A stretch of 64,000 nt of DNA from Sipunculus nudus (GCA_026874595.1 CM049310.1:38023558-38087557), one strand, 5' to 3'. Counted from the stretch's first letter, positions 22,749 through 35,693 are shown. Notes: generated by a model from the sequence alone, not told the origin. Numbers and translations: made by a program.

Positions 22749-22763
22749 ATATATATATATATT

Positions 22764-22816
<53 letters not shown>
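22749..22816. repeat. (TA)n microsatellite
   Basis: An interrupted TA tract just 3' of the last exon of B4GALT gene B. Confidence 0.9.
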
Positions 22817-22820
<4 letters not shown>

Positions 22821-22855
22821 GCCCATGACCGAAAACTCCCTTTCCATGGTTAATA

Positions 22856-23075
22856 TTATATTTTATTCTTCCCTTTTTCCAAATGTTTCACAACCATTTT
22901 TACTCTGGTAGGCCTTGTCATCAGTGAGTCCACATGGCGCATAATCCGTGACCTATTGACCTCCACTAATATATGCGTGTACAGCTTCTCAGGACGGAAC
23001 GCCTTTAGTTCATATTGTGCACTGTTGATCCCGTCTTTGAGGAACCGTGATTTGTTTCCATTTAGATAACGATGT
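22856..23075 (-). CDS. B4GALT-like gene B, exon 6 (C-terminus and stop)
   Basis: Encodes HRYLNGNKSRFLKDGINSAQ, then YELKAFRPEKLYTHILVEVN, then a short basic tail and a TAA stop at 22856-22858. The DGxNSxxY and LYTxIxVxx pieces are the conserved end of B4GALT proteins. The acceptor is GACAG and the first base completes the codon begun in exon 5. The tail of about 30 residues beyond the family core is basic and unconserved. Confidence 0.9.
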
Positions 23076-23576
23076 CTGTCAAAGAAAAATTAAGCGCTAT
23101 AGATTATGTTTAAGCAAAAATTGCGTGGAGAAAGACACGCAAAGAGTATCTATTCTTCTTTAATATTCCCTCTTAATGTTTGGAAAAAATCCTTTGTAAT
23201 AAAAAATAATTTCAGTATGATTTCCTGCTTTTCCTTTCCACAGACGCATATATGGTTAAATAGTTAGCCTATAACAGTGATGAAGTCAGGTTTATTCTCA
23301 TTTCGTAATGTATTTGTATTTAAAATAAAACCACTGTAGTGAAAAACTTCAGTATTGTTTCTGTCTGAAATCTTTAACACGTATATCATGTTGTAAATGA
23401 AAAGCCTATATTTTCTACTTTTTTTTAGTTTTTGACTTGATAATTATGCGACATTACGAAAACAATACATTTACAGCCATGTTTAGGAAGTTAAGGGAAT
23501 CAGCACAAAGCATTAGCTTAAAGGTGTACTTCGACTTTAAAGTATTTAAATCTTTTCTTATTAGTTGCTGGCTAAC

Positions 23577-23672
23577 CTTCGTCGTCCTTTCTCCGCTTGT
23601 GTGTGGTTAATGGATTTATACCGAGCAATCTTTGACGGATAACGGAGGACGCGGTACTTCTGGTTCCTTACC
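23577..23672 (-). CDS. B4GALT-like gene B, exon 5 (second metal-ligand exon)
   Basis: A 96-base exon found from splice signals and phase; it is too short to stand out as an open frame. It encodes YRVLRYPSKIARYKSINH and ends KGRRR. It corresponds to the RPxxxxxRxxMIxH segment of the family. The His that ligates manganese is present, but the Met ligand position appears to be Ser (YKSINH for the usual RMIRH). Acceptor TTTTAG, donor GTTAGC; phase 2 on both sides. Confidence 0.82.
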
Positions 23673-24299
23673 CTAAAACATATCAACAATTAAGTAAATT
23701 GCAGAGAGCAAACGAAGAATAGAGATCATAGGCATACAACACCTCTAACAAAAAGAAACAGTCAGTGTAAGATCCGAGAATAACATTTTCATATATCAGC
23801 AGAGAAAAAAAATAACACGGAAATAATAGCTGCAGGGGAAAAATGAGCAACCACCTAATGTATGAACCTTGCGTAAAACAAGACGTTGAAAACAACCTGC
23901 GTAAAACACCAACAAACAACTATCACACACACACACACACAATCCCCTAATGATGACTGCAAGCGCCCCTTACAAAGAACAAAGCCGAAATCAGTTTAAT
24001 ATATTACTGGTTTCTTAGTCAGTATATATGATTTTAATTCGATTTCACATGGAATACGTCTTTCCAATATAATTTGATTAAGCTAAACCATTGTGCCTAT
24101 TGACTGGAATGAAAATACATTTGAAACAGGGGCCGCCAGACCTAGATGCGTAATTTGTCCTTTCGCTACTCTTTACGTTTCTACTCTTTTTTTCAAGGCA
24201 TACATACAGTGTTGTATACAAAGAGGGGACTGATATTCTCTCTATCGTTTTATCAGTTTATGTATTTTTTTATGATTTGTATAATTTTGTTTGTCTCAC

Positions 24300-24422
24300 C
24301 TGCTAAAGAGATCATCGTCCTCTCCGCCCCATCCAAAGAAGGCATTAGAGAAACCGTTAATTCTATGAAACTGTTCTTCTGTGAAGGCACTAGCGCCACC
24401 AATCAAACTGCCGTACAGAAGC
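24300..24422 (-). CDS. B4GALT-like gene B, exon 4 (catalytic, WGGEDDD motif)
   Basis: A 123-base exon encoding LLYGSLIGGASAFTEEQF, INGFSNAFFGWGGEDDD and LFSR. Acceptor TTTCAG, donor GTGAGA, phase 2 at both ends. As in gene A, Leu sits where B4GALT1 has Tyr289. A plus-strand open frame overlaps it but is antisense. Confidence 0.93.
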
Positions 24423-24879
24423 CTGAAATACATTTAGATTACAGACTGAGTCTACAATCTTACTTACACGTCAATTTTTGTCAGCGATGTCGAAAACAAT
24501 GTCAGGTATTTTTGTGTGCTTTCTATAATTTCAATGTTTCACTCTCATAGTAGGTATTAACTTTGACAATATAACACGCTGTTTTCTTTCGGTATGTACA
24601 CCTGTACACTTCCTGTCACAGATTACAAGAAAAAAGCTATATATTAACAGCAATAAAAAAATCAAGGAAGCACCTATTCTGTAAGAATCTCACTGGCGTA
24701 GGATACATTTAAACTTTATCATGGTCATGATTTATTAAATATATTTAGAGCAATAAATTTTTCCGTACAATACGTTATACTACTCACATAAAGAATATAT
24801 ACTTAAGACCACCAACATACTATTTCCTGAACAAGATAATACTTTGCTTATAAAGTAGAAAGAAAACACTTATACACAC

Positions 24880-25067
24880 CTATAACCCCATCTGCTGCAT
24901 GCTGTTGAAAGATGGCGAGGATGATCGGAACATGTGTAGTTTATTCTATCATCTTCTGGCAACTCATCAATGTCGTGTAAAATAAAGCAGTCGTAGCGCC
25001 CCCTGGCGGTAATCTCTAGAAACCCGGCATTATAAAGCAGGCCTTTGTTGAACATTTCCCTCTTCGT
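24880..25067 (-). CDS. B4GALT-like gene B, exon 3 (DxD exon)
   Basis: A 188-base exon encoding KREMFNKGLLYNAGF, CFILHDIDELPEDDR and HPRHLSTACSRWGYR. It is very similar to gene A exon 3, with both Asp residues of the DxD intact. Acceptor GTTTAAG, donor GTGTGT; phase 0 in, phase 2 out. Confidence 0.93.
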
Positions 25068-25323
25068 CTTAAACACAAAATATTCAAGATATCATTTAGT
25101 CAGGTCTGTCATTGGGTGCTTTTACAGAAGACTCATTTTAATTCGATTCTTCGTGTCCAAGAATTTCACAAATAGAAATCAGTACATTTGAAGAAATAAT
25201 AAGAGATAATTAATATATTTTGTCATAAGATGTCCATAGCTCGGAAAAGGGAGGAGCTGTGTATAACATAACGTAGTACCGTCGCTCGTTAAGAGTAAAC
25301 TATATATGCGAGTCACAACCAAC

Positions 25324-25553
25324 CTGTTCTATAAGAAATATTGTGTAGTCAAGCTTCTGTCGCTGAAGAAAAGGATGCATGTGGTTCAAGAAGATCCCGA
25401 GGTTTCGTTCCCTATCGCGGTAAGTTATCAAAATGGCCACACGGTGGCGAGCCCTGCAGTTAGATGGTCGCCATCGCCCACCATCTAGGTCAGGAAACTG
25501 GTCCTGCAGGTTTGTAAGGTTGAAATCCTGCTCAACCACTTTTATCGGACCTC
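25324..25553 (-). CDS. B4GALT-like gene B, exon 2 (start of catalytic domain)
   Basis: A 230-base exon encoding IKVVEQDFNLTNLQDQFP, GGRWRPSNCRARHRVAILI, YRDRERNLGIFLNHMHPF and LQRQKLDYTIFLIEQ. Acceptor TTCCAG, donor GTTGGT. With exons 3 to 6 and a 175-base first exon the total is 1032 bases, exactly 343 codons and a stop, a normal size for the family. Confidence 0.93.
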
Positions 25554-26199
25554 CTGGAAAAAGTCAATATCATATGTAAAATAAAATATTGTTTATTTAC
25601 AGTGCAGGCTTCTAACCTGTCAAAAGAATAATTGTGTATGTTTATTTGTAGGTTTCTTTGAAGAGGGTGTATATATTATAACTCCGTTTATTATTTCCAG
25701 TTTGATTTTAGGTTGCACTTTCCACAAGGTTCCTTTAATATTTGTTATATCTTAACAATATTTTTGGTTTATTTTATCAGCAAATATTGTCTTTGTATGG
25801 TTATGCATTGGCATGTTTCATTTCGTTTTACCTCTCCAAAGAGACACTTTTTTTTCACAAAGAACGTGTTGTTTACAACGTGTGATTTTACAATCGTAAC
25901 ATTTGTTGAGGTCGGTCTGTACACTCAGCCTGATGAGTAAGTCTCAAAAGGACTGAGTCGAGTAGCTAACAAAAACGAAACATATGTATATACATGTCAT
26001 ATATTTCTTAATGTACATGAGCCTTTTTTCCCAACAAAACTGGTATTATCAAGATAAACAATAAAACATACAGATAAGACCAGACAATATGAACCCATTG
26101 CCATGAAAATAATCATATAAGGAAATCTTCAGTTCGAAATTTCCAAAACATGAACTAATTTATCCCATTTTTAAAAAAATAATTATAAAATATTCCTTC
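25554..26199. other. Intron 1 of B4GALT gene B, no gene seen
   Basis: AT-rich intron sequence leading into the 3' end of a decayed LINE. No further exon is recognised. Confidence 0.5.
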
Positions 26200-26639
26200 A
26201 CTTTTTGCAATGTATCCCTCAACCCTTTCTCTATATCTTTACTTGCTTTTAAACACTGCAAACAAGGAAGAACAATTTTCCTTTCTATGCTTGTAGAGGA
26301 CATATTTATACATTAACAGAATCTGATTTTGCAGCCTGTTTTTGTCATTAACTGGCATAATACCATCAATATTCTCATGTGACTTTTTTTTGGAGACCTA
26401 ATTCATAATCCTTCAACCATGCATGTATTTTGAAATAAATTGTTTTAACTGACCATACATTTGAAAAATAAATGTATAATATTTTCATGATCATTGAAAC
26501 AAAGTGAACATCGAGAAATTTCTTTTTATTTTCCATTTAACTGTTCATTCAAAGTAAAACATTATGCAATACCTTATACTGATATTCTCTAAGGTATGTA
26601 TCTAAATTTATACTATATATAGTATGATATGCATTTTAT

Positions 26640-26849
26640 TCATTTATACTCTATGTTTATAACGTTCCACCGTCCTTGGGCTGTGGACACTACCTTTGAG
26701 TTTATCTTTATATATTTGTTGTTCCACAGGCACTTAAATATTACATCATCTGGTTTGTTAGGTTCCACAGATACATCAGATGACCAGTCTTCAAAACATT
26801 TTCTATAAAACATGTTTGGCAATATCGTGACATCAAAATTACTTCCCAT
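26640..26849 (-). pseudogene. LINE fragment after reverse transcriptase
   Basis: A short frame with NMFYRKCFEDWSSD and IFKCLWNNKYIKINSKVV, matching the post-RT segment of Tx1/L1 LINEs. Confidence 0.6.
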
Positions 26850-27252
26850 GCATATTTATCCTCCAATAATCTTTAATTTATAATTTAATAACTAATGACT
26901 GAAGTTTAAGGTTCAAAGAGCGCTTCTCCCACATTTATCTCCGTGTGTATTCATTTTAAGGCAACATCAGGTATATTTATTTCTCCATTTTCAGATTTTC
27001 ACATAACTGTTTTGTATTTTACCTTGGGCTATTAAGCTCTCCAGATGAAATCACAAAGAAGTGTTTTTATGGATATTATTGAAATTTTGGCGGTAGATAT
27101 TAAAACTTTGTGACATAAAATATTTTTGAAATGAGCAATGAACGTAAAACTTCTGCTCTGCCATATAATGTGAGGTTTCTATATATCATAATGATAATGT
27201 AGATTGTAAACTATTTTCAGCTCTCTTAAAATTTTCTTTATGCACAATATCT

Positions 27253-27498
27253 CTATGATATAAAAAAACAGATTCCAAGTATTTTCATGCATGATTTTGT
27301 CAAGTCTGTCCAACTCAATTTATACACATCATTCACAATTTTCTTCATTGAACCAATATATGCAGCCTCAGATTTTGTTAGATTTAACTTAAGTGAAGAA
27401 AAATACTCAAAATCTTTATAAGAGAGAACCTTGTCCAGTGAATCAGTACTTTTTACAAGTATTGTAGTGTCATCTGAAAACATGCATATTTTTACCAC
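27253..27498 (-). pseudogene. LINE reverse transcriptase motif C fragment
   Basis: Carries ICMFSDDTTILV at about 27455-27495, equal to the FADDTT catalytic motif with Ala to Ser, then FEYFSSLKLNLTKSEA, the usual sequel in L1-type enzymes. Confidence 0.75.
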
Positions 27499-28312
27499 AG
27501 TATTTTCAATCTGAATTCCCTGAATTTTTCTATCATTCTAACCATTATTGCTTATATTTCTATAACAATTATAAACAAGGATGAAGCCAGAGCATCTCCC
27601 TGCCGGGTTCCTCTATCTAAGTTAAAATAACCTGTTGTAAAACCATTGTTTAAAACTGAAATTTGCATATATATTGTAAAATACTGACCCGCCTAATACA
27701 GTTATTATCAAACCAAAATATTTTAATGTTGCAATATAAAGTCATGTTCTAAACTTTCAAATGCAGCTTCAAGGTCAGCTGCAAATATTATTCCAGGCTT
27801 GTTTTCCACATCAGTAAAATGCAATACATCCCATATTAAACTAATAGTTTCTCCTATATATCTGCCTTTGACAAAAGCATACTGATAAGGCTTTATTATA
27901 TTCGATAGATTTTTCTATTCGCTTAACTAAGACTTTAGTCAGTATATTAACATCCACATTAAGTAAACTGATAGATCACCAGGCATTTAAGAGCTTTAAA
28001 TCCTTTCCTGGTTTAGGTATAAGTTTCACAAGTGCTTACTTCTGAGAAGTTGTCAGTAAACCGGTATCAAAGCTTTCATTCAGTAAGGCATGGTCCAAGT
28101 TCACTAAATAATGCTATATATAACTCCTTTGTCAGCCCATCAATTTCTGGTGTTTCATCATTTTTCATCCCCTATAAACATGAAAACACTTCAGTTTTTG
28201 CGATCAGTTTGCCACATGTCTGTGTCTCTGTCTGTTTTAATTTGCTTTCAAACACAGGGAGATTCTGAAAAAAAAGTGTGTCAACTCCGATTTGTTACGT
28301 ATTGATTTCTTC

Positions 28313-28507
28313 TTAAACATCTCTATAAAGGATTCCTTGATAAGATATATCTCTGCCCATATATGACAATAAGCGTACTGTAGACATATTTTTATTATTT
28401 TTTTCTAGGTTAAGAAAATATTTTGTTCCCCTTTCTTCTTCTTGTAACCAATAGGCCCTAGATCTAACATTAATATCTCTGGTAACATTATTATAGTAAT
28501 CTTGCAA
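28313..28507 (-). pseudogene. LINE fragment between endonuclease and reverse transcriptase
   Basis: Carries RSRAYWLQEEERGTKYFLNL, the common L1/Tx1 phrase preceding the polymerase domain. Confidence 0.7.
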
Positions 28508-28839
28508 ATTTGTTTAATTCATAATATAACGCCTGTGATTAATGATTCCCTTACTCTTTATAGTCCTTTCCAACTCGGATACCTTTATTTTCTAGTTCGT
28601 TCCATATTATTTACTCTTTTTAGCTTTTGCTTTACTATATTTGATTGTGCATTCCCTTTCCTTATATTTCAAATACTCCTATATACCTTGAGCTGTTTTT
28701 GTATTAACCTCTTATTTCCATTCATTTAGTTTACTTTTCACATTATTCATATTATCTTCGTCATTTAGCAAACCATTATTCATACATAAGTGTGCAGGTC
28801 CTGTTTTTTGTTTCTTTGTCTATATTATCTTATACCACC

Positions 28840-29132
28840 GCTGCTGAATGGTCTGTGTTTACACTAGGTATAATTTCACAACTTGAATCATCACACAGTA
28901 GGGTATCTGACACCAAAGAGTAATCAAGTCATCTCTGAATAAAGGGTGTGGTTGAACGCCAAGTATAAGCTTTTACAGAATCGTGTTTTATACGCCATAA
29001 TTCACAGAGATTTAATGCTTCCATTATTTTAGTAATCTTATTAACTGAATTATGTTTGACACTTAACCTTTCTCCATCAGCATCATATTCAGTGGGTTGT
29101 ACATTAAAATGTCCGCCCCATATAACTTCCAT
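28840..29132 (-). pseudogene. LINE endonuclease fragment (AP-type)
   Basis: Carries WGGHFNVQP (usual GGDFN with Asp to His), LCELWRIKH, YTWRSTTP and, after a stop, LDYSLVSD and TDHSA. These are the C-terminal motifs of apurinic-type LINE endonucleases, with one catalytic residue changed and a stop codon. Confidence 0.75.
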
Positions 29133-30001
29133 AACTGAATCCCTGCAATTTTTTTCTTTTCCTGAGAGATAGTTTCGTAAAAGTTTATTTGTTGACTGTC
29201 AAAATTTGGTGCATAAGTATTTACTAGGATACAGTGCCACCCTTCAATTCACATTCTAATATCATATATCTACCTTAATGATCAATAGTTTTACTTACCT
29301 CCTTAAATCAATATTTTTCCCAATAAGAATACATACTCCGCATGACTTTGTATTGCCAAAATAAAGATACATTTCACCATGCCTTTGTATACACAAAGCA
29401 TTTCTATCTTGTTTAACACAATGACACTCTTGTAAAAAAAACAGTCTCCTTTATGTGACATATGTTTCAACATCCAGTTAAATTTTGGCTTCTTTTCACA
29501 TAATTCTTTAACTCCATAATTCCATAATTCACTTGACGTACGAGGATTTGAAATGTAAACTTATCTATCATAAATTGTATAAATGATAAATGACACTCAA
29601 AATAACAGGGGATTTCTCGTCATTATTAAAGATCTTCTCCTTTCAATCAACAATCCATAATAGAATATAATCAGTATTACCCTTGTGTATTCAAAGTCAA
29701 TGGCCTTCAGTTCAACACATATTCACAATGAACACATATATATCATTAATGACATCAGGTCATATAATGCCTGGCAGTATACATATGAATTATCATGCAC
29801 CATTACTCAGCTGTTGGTAAATCTATTAAAAGGTCACCATATCTTACTGTATGAATGTTTCCCTCCAAATCCTTCACAAACATCTTGCCATCCCAAGTCC
29901 ATGTATCTGTTACTCTGGAGTCATTTCTCACTCTATTATACAATTCATGTAACTCTCTACACAAGTTATCCACCTTTACTATTCCATTGGGTATTTTTTT
30001 A

Positions 30002-30187
30002 TTACCTTCCCTCTTTCATCATTGATATTATAACAGCACCTCTGACAATCTCCACAATGATTGCCCTGGGTTTACTATTATTTTTTATTCTATTATATTT
30101 CCCAACACAGTGGGCAGCATCAATATCTTTGGCATCCACTCCAAATCCATGATTCTCTCTACAAAGTTTCGTACTGTTTCTGAACAA
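30002..30187 (-). pseudogene. LINE ORF1 fragment
   Basis: Carries DAKDIDAAHCVGKYNRIKNN and PRAIIVEIVR, the RNA-recognition part of L1/Tx1 ORF1 proteins. Confidence 0.65.
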
Positions 30188-30700
30188 TTTTCAGCCCCCT
30201 TACGCCCATGACCCATTTCCGGAACTCCAAATATTCTTATGTTAAATTTCTTGAGTATTATTCCAGTTCAATTGTTTTTTCATTGCCACTTTAATCTCAC
30301 TGTTTGATTTACCATTTTGGTCTTCCAACTCAAACATCTAACCATTTTTAGTATTTCATTTTCAGTTTTTTATTCTTTGTTCTCTGTTTCTAGAGTTAAT
30401 ACCTTAGCTACCAGTAAGTACACTGTTTTTTTTTATACTTCTGTGTGGTTTTTCTCACCAATTTTGTCTCCAAATCATCTAACATCTCTCAAAGTGTCTT
30501 TAGTGATACCTGCCATTTCTCCTGTGATTGATTTTATTTGTCCGAAATGATTGGAATTTTTTTCTTCTGTGGACTGACTGGAGAATTTGAAGAGGAACTT
30601 GATAATTTTGCTCTCTGTCTACTTGGAGTGCAACTCATTAAAAGTAACAAGGACAGATCACTAAAGAGTGACTATTGTTACATTTTCAATTGCCAGGCAT

Positions 30701-32250
30701 TCAGCTCATTATGAAGGCACTACTCATTATGAAGGCACCAAACAAAGTTTAAACCCGTTGACCCGAATGTATAGAGACCTGGTGCACATGGTCAACTGAC
30801 CGGTGTGAATAGACACAAATGATCACGTAACAGTTCATGTGGTTCGAATGACTAAAGGTAGCTTGAACTGAATAACAAAATTCTAAATTTATAAATTAAA
30901 GAAAAAGTACTTCCCTTTTTGTTGTAGTTTCTAGATTTTTCTGGGCCGTGAGTAGTTACTTGGTTTTTGCCACATTTCAGTCATAAATCCACTTTCTTTG
31001 GGAGAGCAACAAATGTGTGTCTGCTCCCTTCCGTGCACCAAGTCACTCCCCTTCTCCAAAGATACGCTTTAAAGTAGCGTATTTGTTGCAAAGAAAAGTG
31101 TGTATTCTTGTTTCTTGTAAGGGAAATGATTGAGTTTAAACATACATATTTCAACAGGATAAAAAAGTAACCATGAATGCTAATGCAAATGCTGTCCTGC
31201 GTAAAGGTTGAGGATATCATAAATTTTCTTAGTTTAACATTACTATGTATACCATAAACCATAGAAACTTTGAAACACGTACAATCAACTTGTAATAAAT
31301 CGTAACTAATAACATGTTTAAATAAGAGATGCTTAATTGAGTTATATAGATATGTTAAACACATTTTCATGATTTTTTAGTTTCCTTTATTATACAGTCT
31401 TCACTCTTCAATATGGCTGGGTGAAGAATGCAAGAGTATTAAGCTAAAATTCAAAAATACTTCGACTGAACATGAGCAATTTATTTCGGACAGGTAGGGA
31501 GGTGGGTTCAACAAAGGTATTTATCAAAATTGAAACTGAGTAGTAAACTGTAATACATTTATTTCAGTATGCATTTAAAGAGAGCACAAACCAAAAAATT
31601 ACTAAAATGCCCTGAAAAGCTTGATCTTAACCCAGCTTATCTTTATCAAACCTCATAAACTTAATTTGTAGTATAAAGATATCCATAGTCCCCGAGGGCA
31701 TACAAATATCTGAACATAGCCACAGGCAAAATTCTGCCCTTTCCTGTTAGATATTATTCAGGATAGGTGTAAACAAATGCTGCTTTATGTCACAATTTTC
31801 AGATTGATGTAAATACGGATTCAGACACAACATTTAAACAGATTATCTTCCTGGAATAGACGACAAGGGTATGATATGATGAACATTAAATTCTTAATCC
31901 AATTCAGCAGCCTCCATGCACGTTGTTTTTGTAAATAATATGTTGACCATGCAGACTGCAAAAGGAACTCATATCATACGCTGAGCTGCCCAGGTCTCGC
32001 ATTTACTGGTATGATCTTTATCATCGAAACAGTTATGCACAGTTATGTTTATATTCAAATACATTAAAATAATTTTCTAAAAGCTGAGGTCAAATATTTT
32101 ATCTAAAAAACATGTCACAAAAAACGTAAAAAAATCTAACACAAAGAATATACCTGATGCATATAGATATATTCATAAATATTTTTAGATACATATTATA
32201 CATATTATACATATATTACATATTATACATATTATACATATAGGGCGCGG
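30701..32250. other. Presumed intron 1 of gene B, no gene seen
   Basis: Ordinary AT-rich sequence. Open frames up to about 130 codons lack domain features. Confidence 0.45.
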
Positions 32251-32325
32251 ATCCCTGGGGGGGGGGGGGGGGTCGAGACATCCTCCCTGCTCTAAACCAC
32301 CAACTTTTTAGACCAATTATAAACC

Positions 32326-32854
32326 ATGACAGGTATACTTTTTGGAATAATCACACAATGACAGCCGTTGATCCCCCCGCAAAACATCCATGCTTGCATA
32401 TATATTTATATATATACCTAAATGAGTAGAAACATAGACACGTGTTTTATACATATATACATTTGAACAGATGTAAATATACATAATATGCATGAGTGTA
32501 TCGATAAATATCCATGTATCAATAGATATCGATATATATATTCGATTTGATATGAATAAATATAAATATATATATGTATGTTTTATAAATATATACATAT
32601 ATGTAATATCAATATCAATTGGTTATAGATAAATCAATATATATATATATATAATTAAATATTTACTCAGATATTTATTAAGTTCATATTATTTAAGTCT
32701 ATATGTATATAGAATCAAATGAACATGACAAATGTAATGACAGGTATATTAATCGGAATAATCACACAATGACACTCGTTGATCCCCCCCCCCCCCAAAA
32801 CATCCGCGGCTGCATATATATAGATATACCTGAATGAATAAAAATATGCAGACG

Positions 32855-32900
<46 letters not shown>

Positions 32901-33180
32901 ATTTGAAAATATGTAATTATACATTATATACATGATTGCTTCGATAAATATAAATGTATCAATAGATATCGATATATATTCGATATTCTATGAATATATG
33001 TGAATATATATATATATATGTATGTTTTATAAATATATATATATATATATAATATCAATATCAATTGGTTATAGATAAATCAATATATGTAAATATATAT
33101 AATTAAATATTTACTAATATTTTTATTAAGTTCATGTTATTTATGTGTATTTGTAAATAGTATAAAATAAACATGACATA
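32326..33180. repeat. Tandem duplication, unit about 411 bp
   Basis: ATGACAGGTATA followed by GGAATAATCACACAATGACA and TTGATCCCCCC starts at 32326 and again at 32737. Both units continue with the same ATATATA-rich sequence containing CAATAGATATCGATATATA and TCAATTGGTTATAGATAAAT. The second carries an expanded TA tract at 32860-32898. Confidence 0.8.
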
Positions 33181-33448
33181 TGTGTATTTTGTAATATGAA
33201 CTTCATATTCCATACACAATGTGGTATTACAATTGTTGGAAAAAAAACTCGTATATATGTTGGTTTCACCGATATAAGGCTATTTACCTTTACCTCCGTT
33301 CTTAGTTGGTCCAGGTGTGACTAATCATACAAATCTGCTCCTTCCGTCTAACGTCCAAGCTTCCGCCTGTTGATTGTGCTTCAATGCTCATGTCACGCTC
33401 CTTGGAAGGTGTCGTCCCGTTGATTGAACATGCGATTGCCACACTACG

Positions 33449-33500
<52 letters not shown>

Positions 33501-35640
33501 TGCAATCAGCGATTATCATTGACAAAAGTTATTGCCAATACGAGACAATCTCGCGTACAATTGCCCAATATACCAACCGATCCTGTCTTGAGAATCAGAA
33601 TCCTGATTCAGCACGGCAGTTCAATGTTTGGTGCAGTGTTGAAGTGTATTCGTGTATCTTACTGCATAAATACTTATGATTGTTCAATTATTATTAAGCC
33701 ACATAATCAAACAGTTAACCATGTTCTGATGAGGGGCAAAATGTGGAACAAAATAATTTGTAATCCAGCATGTAAGTATGTACGAAGAGCCATCTGATAA
33801 CTTTATACTCATCATCACGCAACGGGATTGTTTGGAGGTGGAGAATGTTGGAATGCCCGGAGAAAATCATCGACCTTCAACGGGCCACTACCATCGATTT
33901 TCATGGCCACCGCGGGATTGAATCAGGGGCTTGAAAGCACCCGACTGGCCCCTTTCACTGATTAAATCATAACTGACTTTGTATAATTTAAATAACTAGA
34001 CACGGATCCAGGGGTGAATTGTTAGGGCAGTGATTTTTACTTGTTTCACCTGGAGGGTGAATATTCCCTGTTATTTGATATGAAAATTGCTTTAAAATGC
34101 ATATATTTTAAATGAATATTGTAAAGTGTCCTGCATCCGCGAGGGTGACACCGCTTCCAGAGTCAATCACAGATGAGGTCATCCATATTGTGGAAATGTG
34201 TGTGGAAAGAGTTGAGATTATATACAATTTATCCCAGTACAAGGGCCTGTGTATGCATGTATGTCGGGGGGGGGGGGGTTTAGTCTTAAGTCCCTACCCC
34301 CATCCCCATGTCCAAGTGGAAATGTACTGCATGGGAAATATGTTGAGCGCTAAAATGTGACGTTTATTTGATGGAGATCTGCACTGGCCTCGTAGACCCC
34401 GCCAATCAATTAAAAGTTCTTAGTTAATTTTCTAGTTTAAGAATGACGGAGGACCTGACTACCTGTCTGATCTACATGTAAAGCTGGAACTGGGACGGGC
34501 CATTGATCATGTATCACTGGTTACCGAAAGAGAAAAACATAACTAGCGTTCACTTTTACTGCAGACCGATTTTCATACTCGTAAAAAATCGATGGCACCT
34601 GCCTTGTTTTGTATCTGTCATAGCAACATTTATACTATTGTTACAGTATTCTATATGCCATTTGAACTTCAAATGTTCCTATATTAATAACTTTTCTGTT
34701 ACTCTTACTAATAAACTGACATTGCCTTGTTTACAAAGGTTCGTTTTGCACTTGTATTATTCAATGACAAAAATCCCATAAGGCTAATGTCCAGCCTGTC
34801 TGGCTACTCTAAGTATTCGTGTTCATATTACGTGAATATGATTAATTTAATATTAGGTTATTCAAAAATCAATATAAGCCATAAACTAATCTAAAAGTGT
34901 AGACAAGGAGACCCTTAAGTTTAAAGATATATAGCAGCAGGTGTTGTGCGGTATACATACCTACTTCTCAAAGGTTAATGAGATGATATCAACAGGTCAG
35001 CATTCTGCAGTATTATTTGGATATAATAAGTAGGGCTAGCGCATTTGCAGAATCAATGAATATGAAAAACTTTAATATATATCTTAATGCAACCTACCAT
35101 AATAATACCATATAGCTAGCGAATAAGAGGGTAAAATAATAGGAGACTGTCTAAATGATAACGAAAAATTAATCATCCTAATCTTATCCGTACATTCGCA
35201 ATGAGTATTCCAACGATTAAGAGGTTATATATATATTGAATTTCCAAAACTTAATGCAGAATGGTGAAATTTTCTTTAAGCTTCATCCTTGCTGCTAAAA
35301 CTAAAATATATTGCCTGACGTGAAAGAACAGGTTTGTTCCAGCTCTTTAGCAAAGGCTGATTGCCTTATATTTAATCCTCTCTATTCTTCTCTTCCATAC
35401 AGGAGATATGGATTATATATATATTTAATATACACCTGGGCCAAGTTGCAATTACATTTTATCGGGCTAAACCCAGTAGCAAGCCTAAATACCATTGTGA
35501 CAATTGTGACGTCATAATTGTCGCCATAGTAACACACATATGACCCTGGGTAAAGTCACCTACCTGACTTAAGTCATCCTATTGCACCAGATCCCTGGTA
35601 CTCTATGAGAATTTATCATTATTATTAAATTTATTATAAT
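33181..35640. other. No gene; (TA)n at 33449-33498 and a G-run at 34266
   Basis: A 137-codon plus-strand frame at 33384 runs through the TA tract and has no recognisable domain. The segment 33830-33950 resembles moderately repeated sequence but I cannot identify it. Confidence 0.45.
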
Positions 35641-35659
35641 TATTTTTATGATGATGATG

Positions 35660-35693
<34 letters not shown>
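35640..35693. repeat. (ATT)n microsatellite
   Basis: A (TTA)n/(ATT)n tract preceding a segment that recurs at 39420. Confidence 0.9.

Larger units (their letters stand above)
26200..30700 (-). mobile_element. Decayed Tx1/L1-type LINE
   Basis: Scattered minus-strand pieces occur in the order expected for an L1/Tx1 element. An ORF1 start near 30638 (MSCTPSRQRAK...) and an ORF1 RNA-binding piece with KDIDAAHCVGKYN come first. Next come an endonuclease piece, a piece with RSRAYWLQEEERGTKYFLN, a reverse transcriptase motif FSDDTTILV, a late piece with IFKCLWNNKYIKI, and finally a CSxC...HLFF.C knuckle near 26490. Stops and frameshifts separate every piece, so it is dead. End points are approximate; no target duplication was found. 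It lies in the first intron of B4GALT gene B. Confidence 0.75.

Noticed and set aside
24146-24550. 134-codon plus-strand frame
   Set aside because: It is antisense to B4GALT gene B exon 4, which has splice signals and clear family motifs.
29685-30152. 155-codon plus-strand frame
   Set aside because: It is antisense to the decayed LINE ORF1 region and is rich in low-complexity hydrophobic residues.
33384-33797. 137-codon frame spanning a (TA)n tract
   Set aside because: Its centre is a YIYIYI run from the microsatellite, and no domain is seen on either side.
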